The notes under the pieces were generated by a model. That model searched no databases. It worked only from the letters and a program-made list of their open reading frames with translations, and had not been told where the DNA came from. Shown here in pieces: positions 16,155-24,796 of a stretch of DNA of 64,000 nt; position 1 is the first letter of the stretch, and each line of letters opens with the position of its first letter. The DNA comes from an uncultured Chloroflexales bacterium (GTDB lineage Bacteria; Chloroflexota; Chloroflexia; Chloroflexales; Chloroflexaceae): positions 1 to 64,000 of the forward strand of contig CALGUG010000057.1 in assembly GCA_937902315.1 (NCBI GenBank), given 5' to 3'. The position numbers and the translations under genes were made by a program.

Positions 16155-17243
16155 TTAGCGGAATGGATCGCTGTAGCGCTCATCTTCTAGCGCTTGAGGA
16201 TCGCTCAGTGCTTCAAGAAAAGCGATCAGATCATGCCGTTCTTGATCGGTGAGAACGAAACCGCTCACAAGGCCGCTCTTTTCGGGGCGCGTAACACCCG
16301 TTGCACCGCCTGCCTCATAGAAGCGAATCACCGCATCGAGTGTGGCGAGGCTGCCATCGTGCATGTAGGGTGCTGTTAAAGCAACATTGCGCAAGGGCGG
16401 AACGCGAAAAGCTCCGCCGTCGGGCAGGCCCGTATCTTGGTAGCTCAGTCCAAGGAAGTTTGGAGCTTGAGGTCGGTGGGTTTTTGGGGCTTGAATATCG
16501 CTATGGCAGTGTGCGCAGGCCAGCTCGTTCGAGAAGAAGAGCCGCATACCGCGTTGGGCGCTGGGCGAGAGCGCTTGTTCATCGTTTTGGTAGAGGTAGC
16601 GGTCGTAGGCAGAGTTGCCCGAGACAAGCGAGCGGCTAAAATCGCTCAAGGCTGCGATCAAGCTGGGCCAATTCATCTGCTCTTCTTGCGGAAAAGCGCG
16701 CACAAAGAGCGTTTGATAGAGCGGATCGCTGCTGAAGCGGGCCAACACCTGGTCTTCAGAGCCGCTTACGCCCAGCTCGACAGGGTTAGTGCCGAAGAGA
16801 GCCTGCTTAATTTGATCTTCGATCTGAGTGCGTTCGGGCGACTGCCAGCCGAACTGCCTGAGGTAGCCGCTGTTGAATAAGCTCGGTGTGTTGTGGGGGT
16901 GCAGCTCGCCAGTGCTGCCGATCGCGCGGGGCAGACCGTCGCTGAAGGCGCGTTGGGGCTGATGGCAGCTCGCGCATGATTGGCTAACATTGGCCGAGAG
17001 GCGTCGGTCGTAGAAGAGATGGCGGCCAAGCTCGACCCGCGCAGCCAACAGCGGGCCATCGGGCCCATGAGGTACCGCTTCGAAACCGGACGGAAGCTGC
17101 CATTGGTAGGCTTGAGATGGGGTTGTTACGTTAGGCGGCTCTCGGCGTAGAATAGTGATAACAGCTGCAATAGCGAGCAGAATCGCGAAAAAAACTAGTC
17201 TGCGTATCACTATAGGTCGAAATTCGGTATATTGGGTGAACAT
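16155..17243 (-). CDS. Di-heme cytochrome c peroxidase/MauG-like protein
   Basis: A 362-residue protein with an N-terminal membrane helix (about 14-32, basic RR before it) and two c-type heme sites, CASCH at 90-94 and CAHCH at 243-247. Flanking sequence is typical of bacterial di-heme peroxidases: ELGRHLFYDRRLS, HNTPSLFN, RGMRLFF, and FRVPPLRNVALTAPYMHDGSLATLDAVI. Relatives reduce hydrogen peroxide or, as MauG, oxidise protein side chains to make quinone cofactors. It would sit on the outer face of the membrane. It is divergent from a lipoprotein that resembles copper amine oxidases, which favours a maturation role, but this is inference. No good ribosome binding site is visible before the chosen ATG. 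Confidence 0.9.
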   Translation of the reverse strand: MFTQYTEFRPIVIRRLVFFAILLAIAAVITILRREPPNVTTPSQAYQWQLPSGFEAVPHGPDGPLLAARVELGRHLFYDRRLSANVSQSCASCHQPQRAFSDGLPRAIGSTGELHPHNTPSLFNSGYLRQFGWQSPERTQIEDQIKQALFGTNPVELGVSGSEDQVLARFSSDPLYQTLFVRAFPQEEQMNWPSLIAALSDFSRSLVSGNSAYDRYLYQNDEQALSPSAQRGMRLFFSNELACAHCHSDIQAPKTHRPQAPNFLGLSYQDTGLPDGGAFRVPPLRNVALTAPYMHDGSLATLDAVIRFYEAGGATGVTRPEKSGLVSGFVLTDQERHDLIAFLEALSDPQALEDERYSDPFR

Positions 17244-17398
17244 TGTTCTTTATTGTGTTCAGAGACGCTCTACTGGGCTCTTCTTCTTGTATATGCTGTG
17301 TGAACATTGAAATATCGATGTTCGCTATAAGCTCCAGAAAGCCGTCGTACCTCGCAGCGGCTACATTCAAGGCTTGTAAAAGTTAGCTCGGAGCAGAC

Positions 17399-19222
17399 AT
17401 GTTTCCATATGTGCGTTTAGGATCGATCTTGTGCCTGTTTGTGATCCTTGTGAGTGCCTGTAGCTCATCTCCTCAAAACATTATAGACACAGCGCAATCA
17501 ACTCCGCAAGCGATGATACGCCCCAGCCCTACTGCGATTGCCAATGCCCGCCTTGTTTCCAGCGACGAATTCGATGCGAGCGATCTGCCGGCAGTTGTCG
17601 AGCGAAAAGCCTTGATCGAGCAGCAGCTCGCCCAGCCGAACCCGATTTTGGCGCTGGCAGGCTTGCCCGAAACGGAGAATCAGGCCCAGTCGATCGCGCT
17701 GGCCGATGAGCGGGTTCAGCTTTTAGCGCGCTTGGCTAACGACCCCAATCAATCCGCTCTTTTAGTCGAAGTCTTTGGGGTTTATCCGCTTCAGCCGAGC
17801 GATATCACCGCTATGACGAGCGCCTGCCGCGAGAGCACCTGTTATCGCGTAGAGCTCTACGATTGGGCACGCCATCAGACCAACAATGTGATCGTGCAGA
17901 TGGAGAGCGCTAAGGTCTTGGCGATCAACGAATACAGCAACACTTCGCCTTCGATCGTGCCCGATCACCTGACCCAGCTAGCCAGCGAGATCGCGGTGGC
18001 GGCCCCAGCAGTGCGCGAAGAGTTAGGCCTACAACCAAACGAGCAGATGGTGCGCCAGCCCGAGATGAAGACCTCGGTCTCGCGCTGCGAGCGTTCGCAA
18101 CACCTCTGCATTGTGCCGACCTTTGTGTGGGGCGACCGCATCTTGTGGGCTTTAGTCGACTTAACCGCTTATCGCCTGATCGGCTTGGAATGGACCGATG
18201 TGGGTGCTTCAAGCAAGCGTGCCGTGAGCGAGCAGCGCTTGGGCGATGCTGTGATCAGCCAGCTGTGCAAAGATCTGGTTCAGCTCGAGCGTGACGGCTG
18301 GCAGCTCAACTATATGCTAACCACCTCCGATGGCTTGGCTGTCTCCGATGTGCGCTATCAGGGCAAACAGGTTGCCGCCAGTTTGAAGCTGGTCGATATT
18401 CAGGTCGCCTATACCCCGAGCGATTCGAGCGGTGATTTGGTAGGTTACGCCGATGCGGTCGGCTGCCCGACTTTTAGCACGGCAGCGGTTTTGCCGTGGT
18501 CGCCGCCCTCGCTCTACCCGATCGAAGGCCCGAACGGCCGAACGGGCTTTGCGCTAGAGCAGGAGTATCGCTCCGATCTCTGGCCGGTCGCCTGTAACTA
18601 CAGCTATCAACAGCGCTTCGAGTTTTACAACGACGGCAGCTTCCGGGTGGTGTTTGGCAGCATTGGGCGCGGCTGTGGCAACAATGGCACTTACCGCCCG
18701 ATTTTGCGCATGGCCTTCAACGACGCTAACTACAGCTTCGCCGAGTGGGATGGCGACGAATGGCTGCCTTGGCAGGAGGAGGGTTGGCAGCTGCAGACGG
18801 CTGAGACCCAGTACAGCCCGGAGGGCTGGCAGTACCGCTTGCTCAGGGCCGATGGCAGCGGCTATGCCATCGAGCCAGCGCACGGCCAGTTCGGCGACGA
18901 TAGCCGTGGCGACTACGCTTATCTCTATGTGACGCGCTACCACGGCGACCGCGACGAGGGCGACTCTGATCTGCCGACTTTGGGCGCTTGTTGCCGCGAC
19001 GATGAAAAGCAGGGCCCAGAGCGCTTTATCGATGAACCGCCCGAGGCCATCACTGGCGATAGCGGCTTGGTGGTGTGGTATGTGCCGCAGTTGAAGAACA
19101 GCGACGAGCCGGGCAGCCAGTATTGTTGGGCCGACTCGGTCTTGCGCGATGGCGTGTTTGAGCCGGTGATCTGGCCTTGTTATGGCGGCCCGCTGTTTGT
19201 GCCGATTCAGGTAAGTGAGTAA
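17399..19222 (+). CDS. Lipoprotein resembling the copper amine oxidase catalytic domain
   Basis: A 607-residue protein with a lipobox (FVILVSAC, lipidated Cys21). I do not recognise it with certainty. Residues 298-340 (DGWQLNY..TSDGLAVSDVRYQGKQV..KLVDIQVAYT) resemble the opening of the copper amine oxidase catalytic domain, and N400-Y401-S402-Y403 followed by FEFYNDGSF resembles the N-Y-D/E-Y topaquinone motif. A late GLVVWYVPQLKN fits the VVWY strand. However the copper-binding H-x-H would fall at TYRPILRM (432-439) and the third histidine at LKN, so the metal ligands seem absent. Many cysteines (399, 426, 531, 532, 576, 594) suggest disulfides. GGAG precedes the ATG. It forms a unit with the next gene and faces a MauG-like di-heme gene. 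Confidence 0.6.
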   Translation: MFPYVRLGSILCLFVILVSACSSSPQNIIDTAQSTPQAMIRPSPTAIANARLVSSDEFDASDLPAVVERKALIEQQLAQPNPILALAGLPETENQAQSIALADERVQLLARLANDPNQSALLVEVFGVYPLQPSDITAMTSACRESTCYRVELYDWARHQTNNVIVQMESAKVLAINEYSNTSPSIVPDHLTQLASEIAVAAPAVREELGLQPNEQMVRQPEMKTSVSRCERSQHLCIVPTFVWGDRILWALVDLTAYRLIGLEWTDVGASSKRAVSEQRLGDAVISQLCKDLVQLERDGWQLNYMLTTSDGLAVSDVRYQGKQVAASLKLVDIQVAYTPSDSSGDLVGYADAVGCPTFSTAAVLPWSPPSLYPIEGPNGRTGFALEQEYRSDLWPVACNYSYQQRFEFYNDGSFRVVFGSIGRGCGNNGTYRPILRMAFNDANYSFAEWDGDEWLPWQEEGWQLQTAETQYSPEGWQYRLLRADGSGYAIEPAHGQFGDDSRGDYAYLYVTRYHGDRDEGDSDLPTLGACCRDDEKQGPERFIDEPPEAITGDSGLVVWYVPQLKNSDEPGSQYCWADSVLRDGVFEPVIWPCYGGPLFVPIQVSE

Positions 19223-19225
19223 GCC

Positions 19226-20323
19226 ATGGCACGTAATCGTCGAAAACAAGCGGCGCCCGCTCAGTCGGAGCCAAAGACTAGTCAACGATCCGCTGCTGAG
19301 CAGGCTAAACCTGCTCAGCAGAGGCCGAAGGGCGCTCAACAATCGCTCTCGAAACAGCGCTCGCGGCGTGAGCGTGAGCGCAGCCGCCAGATCTGGATCG
19401 GCGCTGGCCTTGGTGGGCTTGTGCTGCTGGCCTTGATCGGTTTTGTACTATGGCGCAATACCAATCAATCGAGCAGTGAGGCCGCCACAACCTTTCAGGT
19501 CGGCAATGTCGATAGTTGTCGCAGAACGCCTCAGTTCGCAGCGGGCCTCGGTTTTGGCAGCGCGGTCTCGGTCAGCACCTCCGATGCGCAGCGCAAAGGC
19601 TTGCTGCTGATCGATGCCGAGAAGAGCTATCAGCACCCCTCGTGGAGGGAAGCTGGCTCGCTTGGCCCTTTTGCGATCGATCGCGATGGCAACATCTATA
19701 CCGCGCCCGTGCCGCGCGTCTCGCCCTCCGATATCGCGCCCAATAGCCAGCGCACGATCTATAAAGTCGACACCCAGAGTGGTCTGATGGCGCCCTTTTT
19801 AACGCTGGACGGCCCCGATAGCACGCCCGTCAATCCGTTCGGCATCTTGGGCCTGACTTACGATTGCGACACCCATAGCCTCTACGCGACCTCGGTGGCT
19901 GGCTCGGATCGCGAGCAGGAACGAGGCCAGATCGTGCGGATCGACCTTGCGACTCAGACGGTTGTGCCGCAGTTGACGGGCGTCGATGCTGTGGGCGTGG
20001 GGGTTGTGAACCGTCCCGAAGGCAAGACGCTCTTCTTTGGTACGGCACGGGCCAGCGATGTCTACAGCGTTTTGCTCGACGAGCGCGGCGATCTCAAGGG
20101 CACGCCGCAATGGCTCTTTTCGTTTAGCGAGCTTGATGTCTACGGCAACGCGCGTGTACGGCGCTTCGCCTTCTCTGGGGCAGATTCGTTTCAGATCTTG
20201 ACGGTGCCGTTTGGTTTTAACTTGCGCGCTAGCAGTGACCGTTTGCAACAGACCTTTCTCTACCGTTATGATGCAGCCAGCGCGACGTGGCTCTATCAGA
20301 AGCCGCTGCCGAACGAGCGTTAG
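19226..20323 (+). CDS. Membrane-anchored beta-propeller-like protein
   Basis: A 365-residue protein: a basic Gln/Lys/Arg-rich cytoplasmic tail (1-55), one membrane helix (about 56-76, IWIGAGLGGLVLLALIGFVL) and an outer domain of about 285 residues. The outer domain has blade-like segments (GPFAIDRDGNIYTAPVPRV, RTIYKVDTQSGLM, GLTYDCDTHSLYATSVAG, GQIVRIDLATQTV, KTLFFGTARASDVYSV), as in NHL or SMP-30-like propellers. I do not recognise a specific family. It starts 4 bases after the amine-oxidase-like lipoprotein, so the two are almost certainly made together and may act together on the outer membrane face. Confidence 0.7.
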   Translation: MARNRRKQAAPAQSEPKTSQRSAAEQAKPAQQRPKGAQQSLSKQRSRRERERSRQIWIGAGLGGLVLLALIGFVLWRNTNQSSSEAATTFQVGNVDSCRRTPQFAAGLGFGSAVSVSTSDAQRKGLLLIDAEKSYQHPSWREAGSLGPFAIDRDGNIYTAPVPRVSPSDIAPNSQRTIYKVDTQSGLMAPFLTLDGPDSTPVNPFGILGLTYDCDTHSLYATSVAGSDREQERGQIVRIDLATQTVVPQLTGVDAVGVGVVNRPEGKTLFFGTARASDVYSVLLDERGDLKGTPQWLFSFSELDVYGNARVRRFAFSGADSFQILTVPFGFNLRASSDRLQQTFLYRYDAASATWLYQKPLPNER

Positions 20324-20390
20324 TTTTTGCGAGGCATGGTAGTATAGAGCTTTATAAGGCGTTTGAGACACAAAGGATCGTAGATAGGGT

Positions 20391-21872
20391 ATGTCAACAG
20401 ATACAGCAACAGAACAGCCTACTGCACGGGTGCGCGATCAGATTGTTGAAACCAAACACCAAGTTCGCATTGGAGACGAGCAGATCAGTTATACGGTGAC
20501 AACCGGCACGCTCGTTTTGCATGAGGAGCAGTTCAACAAGGAGAAGGACGCCGAGCCGAGTATTCAACGACCGCGCGCGACAATCTTTTTCGTGGCCTAC
20601 ACACGCGACGACGTTGAAGATCGCGCTGCGCGCCCGATCACCTTCTCGTTCAACGGCGGGCCTGGCTCCTCGTCGGTTTGGCTGCATTTGGGCGCACTCG
20701 GCCCGCGCCGCGTAGCGCTCGATCCCGAAGGCTTCCCTGTGCCGCCGCCGGGCAAGCTGGTCGATAACGAATACTCGCTGCTCGATGTCAGCGATCTGGT
20801 CTTTATCGATCCGGTCAGCACGGGCTACAGCCGCGCTGTTGTGGGCCAAGAGCCGAAGCAGTTTCACGGTTTCAAGAAGGATATCGAGACGGTTGGCGAG
20901 TTTATTCGGCTCTATACCACACGCTATCAGCGCTGGCAATCGCCTAAATACCTCGCCGGAGAGAGCTACGGCACAACCCGCGCGGCCGGTTTGGCTGGCT
21001 ATCTGCAAGAGCGCCACGGCCTCTATTTGAACGGCTTGATTCTGATCTCGTCGGTGCTCAACTTCCAGACGCTCGAATTCGAGCCGGGCAACGATCTGGC
21101 CTATCTGCTCTTTCTGCCGACCTATGCTGCGACCGCTTGGTATCACAAGCGCCTCTCAGATAGCCTTCAGCAGCGCAAACTAAGCGATCTGTTGGCCGAA
21201 GTCGAGCGTTACGCGCTTGAGGTCTACAGTGTAGCATTGATGAAGGGCAGCAGCCTTTCGGCCTCCGAGCGCCGCCAAGTCGCCGATGTGCTCGAACGCT
21301 ACACCGGCCTGTCGCGCTCGTACATCGAGAAGAGCAATCTGCGCATTCAGATCCATCGTTTTGTAAAGGAGCTGTTGCGCGATCAGCGCCGCACGATCGG
21401 GCGGCTCGATAGCCGTTACACCGGCTTCGATCGCGATGCGGTGGGCGAATTCCACGAGCACGACCCGAGCCTCTCGGCGATTATGGGCCCCTACAGCGCC
21501 ATGCTTAATGCCTATGTCCGCGGCGAGCTGGGCTTCGAGAGCGATCTGCCCTACGAGATCTTGACCGAGCGCGTTTGGCCGTGGAGCTACGCCGACTTCG
21601 AAAACAAGTTTGTCGATGTCAGCGAGACCATGCGCAAGGCGATGAGCATGAACCCCTTCTTGCGCGTGCATGTGGCCAACGGCTACTACGATCTGGCGAC
21701 GCCCTATTTCGCCACCAACTATACCTTCAACCACCTCGAGCTAGAGGACGAGGCCCTAGAGCGCATCAGTATGAGCTTCTATGAGGCGGGCCATATGATG
21801 TATGTTCAGGAGCGCTCGTTGGCGGAGTTGAAGCGCCAGATGGTGACCTTTATTCAGCAAGCTCAGGGCTAG
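20391..21872 (+). CDS. Serine carboxypeptidase-like (peptidase S10) protein
   Basis: A 493-residue member of peptidase family S10. Signature elements are FSFNGGPGSSSVWLHLGALGPR (about 85-106), the nucleophile elbow AGESYGTTRA with Ser192, Asp434 in NGYYDLATP and His468 in YEAGHMMYV, so the catalytic triad is complete. S10 enzymes remove C-terminal residues from peptides at acid pH; bacterial members of this type lack a clear signal peptide, as here, and may be cytoplasmic. It follows the propeller-like gene by 67 bases and ends at a strong terminator, so it could be the last gene of that transcript or have its own promoter. Confidence 0.9.
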   Translation: MSTDTATEQPTARVRDQIVETKHQVRIGDEQISYTVTTGTLVLHEEQFNKEKDAEPSIQRPRATIFFVAYTRDDVEDRAARPITFSFNGGPGSSSVWLHLGALGPRRVALDPEGFPVPPPGKLVDNEYSLLDVSDLVFIDPVSTGYSRAVVGQEPKQFHGFKKDIETVGEFIRLYTTRYQRWQSPKYLAGESYGTTRAAGLAGYLQERHGLYLNGLILISSVLNFQTLEFEPGNDLAYLLFLPTYAATAWYHKRLSDSLQQRKLSDLLAEVERYALEVYSVALMKGSSLSASERRQVADVLERYTGLSRSYIEKSNLRIQIHRFVKELLRDQRRTIGRLDSRYTGFDRDAVGEFHEHDPSLSAIMGPYSAMLNAYVRGELGFESDLPYEILTERVWPWSYADFENKFVDVSETMRKAMSMNPFLRVHVANGYYDLATPYFATNYTFNHLELEDEALERISMSFYEAGHMMYVQERSLAELKRQMVTFIQQAQG

Positions 21873-21894
21873 CTGCTCGTTCGAGTGCAGTTAG

Positions 21895-21935
21895 AAGGCG
21901 TTTTGTTGAGGCACTACTCAACGAAACGCCTTTTT
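21895..21935 (+). terminator. Intrinsic terminator after the S10 peptidase
   Basis: AAGGCGTTTTGTTGAG pairs with CTCAACGAAACGCCTT (one G-T pair), followed by TTT. Confidence 0.88.
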
Positions 21936-21937
21936 GA

Positions 21938-22020
21938 ATCTGCTTTAGCACTTTGGCGGTAAGGCTCGTCGCTCCAAACAGGCTTACACCGCGTCCGCCT
22001 ACGGCTATCAACATCCATTC
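21938..22020 (-). repeat. Family A interspersed element (copy 5, reversed)
   Basis: Contains TTTGGCGGTAAGGCTCGTCG and the inverted core CGCGTCCGCCTACGGCTATC. It opens the 555-base gap to the next gene; between this and copy 6 I see no gene, only short inverted pieces such as GCTTGCTGCTTGCAGCAAGC near 22250. Confidence 0.8.
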
Positions 22021-22315
22021 CAAACATGCGGGCGGTTCGCCTTCGGCAGCGCGTTTCAATGCCTTTCGATGAATGCCCTCACCCACAAAAGCCGTATCTT
22101 TCGACAGGCTCAGGGTACGAGAACTTTTTGTAAATGACACTGTGCCTCGCTGCCTCGTGTAGTGAAAAGGAATGAGGCCCAAGCAGGAGAGGGGGAGAAA
22201 TAGGTTGTAGGAATGTCGAAGGATGCGGCTTGGTTTGAACAAGGCTGCTTGCTGCTTGCAGCAAGCAGATCGCAGCGAGAGCTGCGATGGCTAAAGCCCG
22301 AATGGGCCGTTGAGA

Positions 22316-22382
22316 TCTTGATAGCCGTAGGCGGACGCGCTAGGGAACGAATGGACGGCTAAAGACCTCGCCGCTAGAGTAA
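22316..22382 (+). repeat. Family A interspersed element (copy 6)
   Basis: Core TAGCCGTAGGCGGACGCG at 22322-22339 followed by AAAGACCTCGCCGCTAGAG. It lies 45 bases past the end of the phosphodiester glycosidase-like gene. Confidence 0.8.
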
Positions 22383-22427
22383 TGTGCTATATAAGCTTGA
22401 ATTGAACTAGTGCAAGTGGCTTTTGGA

Positions 22428-23474
22428 TCAGTTGCGCACGTAGATTGCGATGGCGTCGGGCACTTCGCGCACCTGGTTCGAGCGGATCGGTCGGCCGCGC
22501 CACGTGGCTTGGGTCGAGGTGTCGTCGTCGCCACCCAGCGCCACGGTGCAGCCCATAGCTTTGAGCTGTTGGGCTAAGTCGACGCCCTTGATGCCGTAGG
22601 AGACCGCCATCACAAGGTAGGAGCTGCCGTCGGGGTTGCTGCCCACGCCGATGGCGGTTTTGGGGTAAGAGCCGTCGTAGATCATTTTGCGCCACTCAAG
22701 CTCTTGAAAGTCCTCGTTGATCGGGTTGAAGGGCAGAAAATCGGGCGTCTCTTCGTGGATGTCGGTGCGCACGATTTTGTTTTGCCAGAGAATCACCGGG
22801 CCGCCGCCGATGGCCTGCTGGCACTGGCCGAGCTGCTTTTCGTCGAAGAGGCCGATCGCTGCGTAGCCCGCCTCGGTGATGCAGAGCGTGCTGCGCCAAG
22901 GATTAACGCGATGGATCGTGCCGTTGATCACCACGCTGCCCTCGTTAGAGGTGCGAATATCGCCGTGGAAGCCGAAGGCCATCGCGCCGATCAGACTCAT
23001 GCCCTCGCGCTGGGCGTAGGGCGCATTGACCATCTCTTGAACGGTTGCGAGGTGCTGTTGGCCGTCGGTCCAGATCGTATCGCCTTGAGCGTCGCTGCCG
23101 GGCGTAGCGCCATCAGCATTGATCACTTCGATATGGATGGGATCGCGCAGCTGAACCACGAAATAGGCCAGCGAGCCGTTGGGCAGACTGCGGTGGAAGA
23201 AGCGCAGCTTGCCATCGGCCACAGATTCTTGCAGGGTGCTCTGTTGGTTATAGGTTTCGAGCGCTTCCAAGCCAGAGACCAGCTGGAAGTTACCGACTAA
23301 ACTCATATCGCCAGTAAAACCGCCACTTTGCAGCGCACTAGCGTTTCCTGACCAACGCGAAATAAAGCCTCGATCTGCGCGGTTGTCGCGCAAAAAGAAG
23401 ATTGCGCCAGCGGCGACGATCACAACGATCATCACCAAAAATGGAAGACGGTTGCTCGATGAGTGACGGTACAT
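22428..23474 (-). CDS. Membrane-anchored phosphodiester glycosidase-like (NAGPA) protein
   Basis: A 348-residue protein with an N-terminal membrane helix (about 11-28, FLVMIVVIVAAGAIFFL) and an outer domain of the phosphodiester glycosidase (NAGPA/DUF2233) type: MAFGFHGDI, IGGGPVILWQNK, then KTAIGVGSNPDGSSYLVMAVSYG and LAQQLKAMGCTVALGGDDDTST. In most relatives the last motif is NLDGGGS/T; here the glycines are partly replaced, so activity is uncertain. Family members cleave sugar phosphodiester bonds in wall polymers or capped sugars. It is on the minus strand, 171 bases downstream of the GT4 gene, and both may serve surface polysaccharide. No strong ribosome binding site is seen. Confidence 0.75.
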   Translation of the reverse strand: MYRHSSSNRLPFLVMIVVIVAAGAIFFLRDNRADRGFISRWSGNASALQSGGFTGDMSLVGNFQLVSGLEALETYNQQSTLQESVADGKLRFFHRSLPNGSLAYFVVQLRDPIHIEVINADGATPGSDAQGDTIWTDGQQHLATVQEMVNAPYAQREGMSLIGAMAFGFHGDIRTSNEGSVVINGTIHRVNPWRSTLCITEAGYAAIGLFDEKQLGQCQQAIGGGPVILWQNKIVRTDIHEETPDFLPFNPINEDFQELEWRKMIYDGSYPKTAIGVGSNPDGSSYLVMAVSYGIKGVDLAQQLKAMGCTVALGGDDDTSTQATWRGRPIRSNQVREVPDAIAIYVRN

Positions 23475-23645
23475 GGGTTACTCGGTTTATTTGTTGTTGG
23501 GTTAAGTATAGCACAAAAGTGCGTATTTGCGCATGAGGATGGTCTCACAATCGCTGCTTAATCATAACGGAGCCGGGTGATATGTCAAGCTGAGAATGGG
23601 TGCGATCGCTGAAAAAGGCTGATCGGAAGGGCGAAAAACGAATTT

Positions 23646-24752
23646 TTATGCGCGTAGGGCCTCGTAGTAGACCGCTTCGGTCGCGCTCAGCATAGCCTCG
23701 GGGCTGAAGAGCTCGCGGGCGCGGCGCTGCCCATTGCGGCCCATCCAGCGGCGCAGCTCGGGGTTAGCCAGCAGCACGTTGATAGCCTGCGCCAGCGCCT
23801 GGGAGTTGTTGGGCGGCACCACAAAACCGGTCTGGCCGTGTTGGTTGGCGAAGCTGGTGCCGCTGCCGAGTTCGCAGCTGATCAGCGGCAGCCCGGCCGC
23901 TTGGGCTTCCAGCAAGCTGATGCCGAAGGCTTCTGAGCGCAGATGAGCGGGCAAAACGTAGAGATCGGCGGCGGCGTAGTAGCTGGGCAGCTCATCGTCG
24001 CCGATGTCGCCAGCGAAATCGACGCGCTCGCTGATGCCGTATTGGGCCGCCAAAGTGCGCAAGCGGCTCTCTTCGGGACCAGTGCCGACGATTAGCAGGC
24101 GAGCCTTGGTGTGCGGCAAGGCTTCCAGCAAAATGTGCAGCCCTTTGTAGTAGCGCAGACGGCCCACAAAGAGCAGCAAGGGCGAGCCGTGCCGCTGGCG
24201 CAGACGATTCACGAGCGCGGGGTCGCTCTGGCTGAAACGCTCGGCGTCGGTGCAGAGCGGCACCACGCGGCAGCGGGCTGTATGGGGCGCGAGCCAGGGC
24301 GAAGAGGTGATGTAGTTCGGGCTGGTGGCGATAATGCGCGCGGCCCTTTTGAGCGTTTTGCGCAGCAGCGGACTATAGAGCTGAAGCAGCCTGCGCTGGC
24401 GCACAATGTCGCTATGGTAGGTTATGACCAAGGGCGGGCGTTCGGGCAGGGCGCGATAGACCAGATCGCCCGGCGGATAGGGAAAGTGCAGGTTGACCAG
24501 ATCGGGGCGCAGTTTGCGGGCGTGGCGAAAGAGCGAGACGCTCAGCGGGGTCGAGGCGGCGTGCAGCAGGCGCGCGGCCTTGATGATGGTGAGCGGTCCT
24601 TGCTGGATCAGTTCGTCTCGGTTGTTAAGACTTGTGACTAGCACAGTGACCTGATGGCCGCGCGCGATCAGCCCATTCGAGAGCGCCAAAATATGATTTT
24701 CGATTCCGCCGATCACAGGGTGGTAGTCTTTGTAGATCTGGAGAATGTGCAT
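23646..24752 (-). CDS. GT4 family glycosyltransferase
   Basis: A 368-residue GT-B glycosyltransferase. It starts MHILQIYKDYHPVIGGIENHILALSNGL (the GG-E acceptor loop), has a central LLFVGRLRYYKGLHILLEAL opening the nucleotide-sugar domain, and ends with SEAFGISLLEAQAAGLPLISCELGSGT, the E-x7-E motif of retaining GT4 enzymes. It would transfer a sugar from a nucleotide donor to a lipid or glycan on the cytoplasmic side of the membrane. Donor and acceptor are unknown. The ROK kinase gene ends 44 bases upstream on the same strand, so they are likely co-transcribed, linking sugar phosphorylation to sugar transfer. Confidence 0.92.
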   Translation of the reverse strand: MHILQIYKDYHPVIGGIENHILALSNGLIARGHQVTVLVTSLNNRDELIQQGPLTIIKAARLLHAASTPLSVSLFRHARKLRPDLVNLHFPYPPGDLVYRALPERPPLVITYHSDIVRQRRLLQLYSPLLRKTLKRAARIIATSPNYITSSPWLAPHTARCRVVPLCTDAERFSQSDPALVNRLRQRHGSPLLLFVGRLRYYKGLHILLEALPHTKARLLIVGTGPEESRLRTLAAQYGISERVDFAGDIGDDELPSYYAAADLYVLPAHLRSEAFGISLLEAQAAGLPLISCELGSGTSFANQHGQTGFVVPPNNSQALAQAINVLLANPELRRWMGRNGQRRARELFSPEAMLSATEAVYYEALRA

Positions 24753-24796
24753 ATCGCTCTCGCCCGCTTCCTCTCGTGGTGAATGTCGCTGCTATT

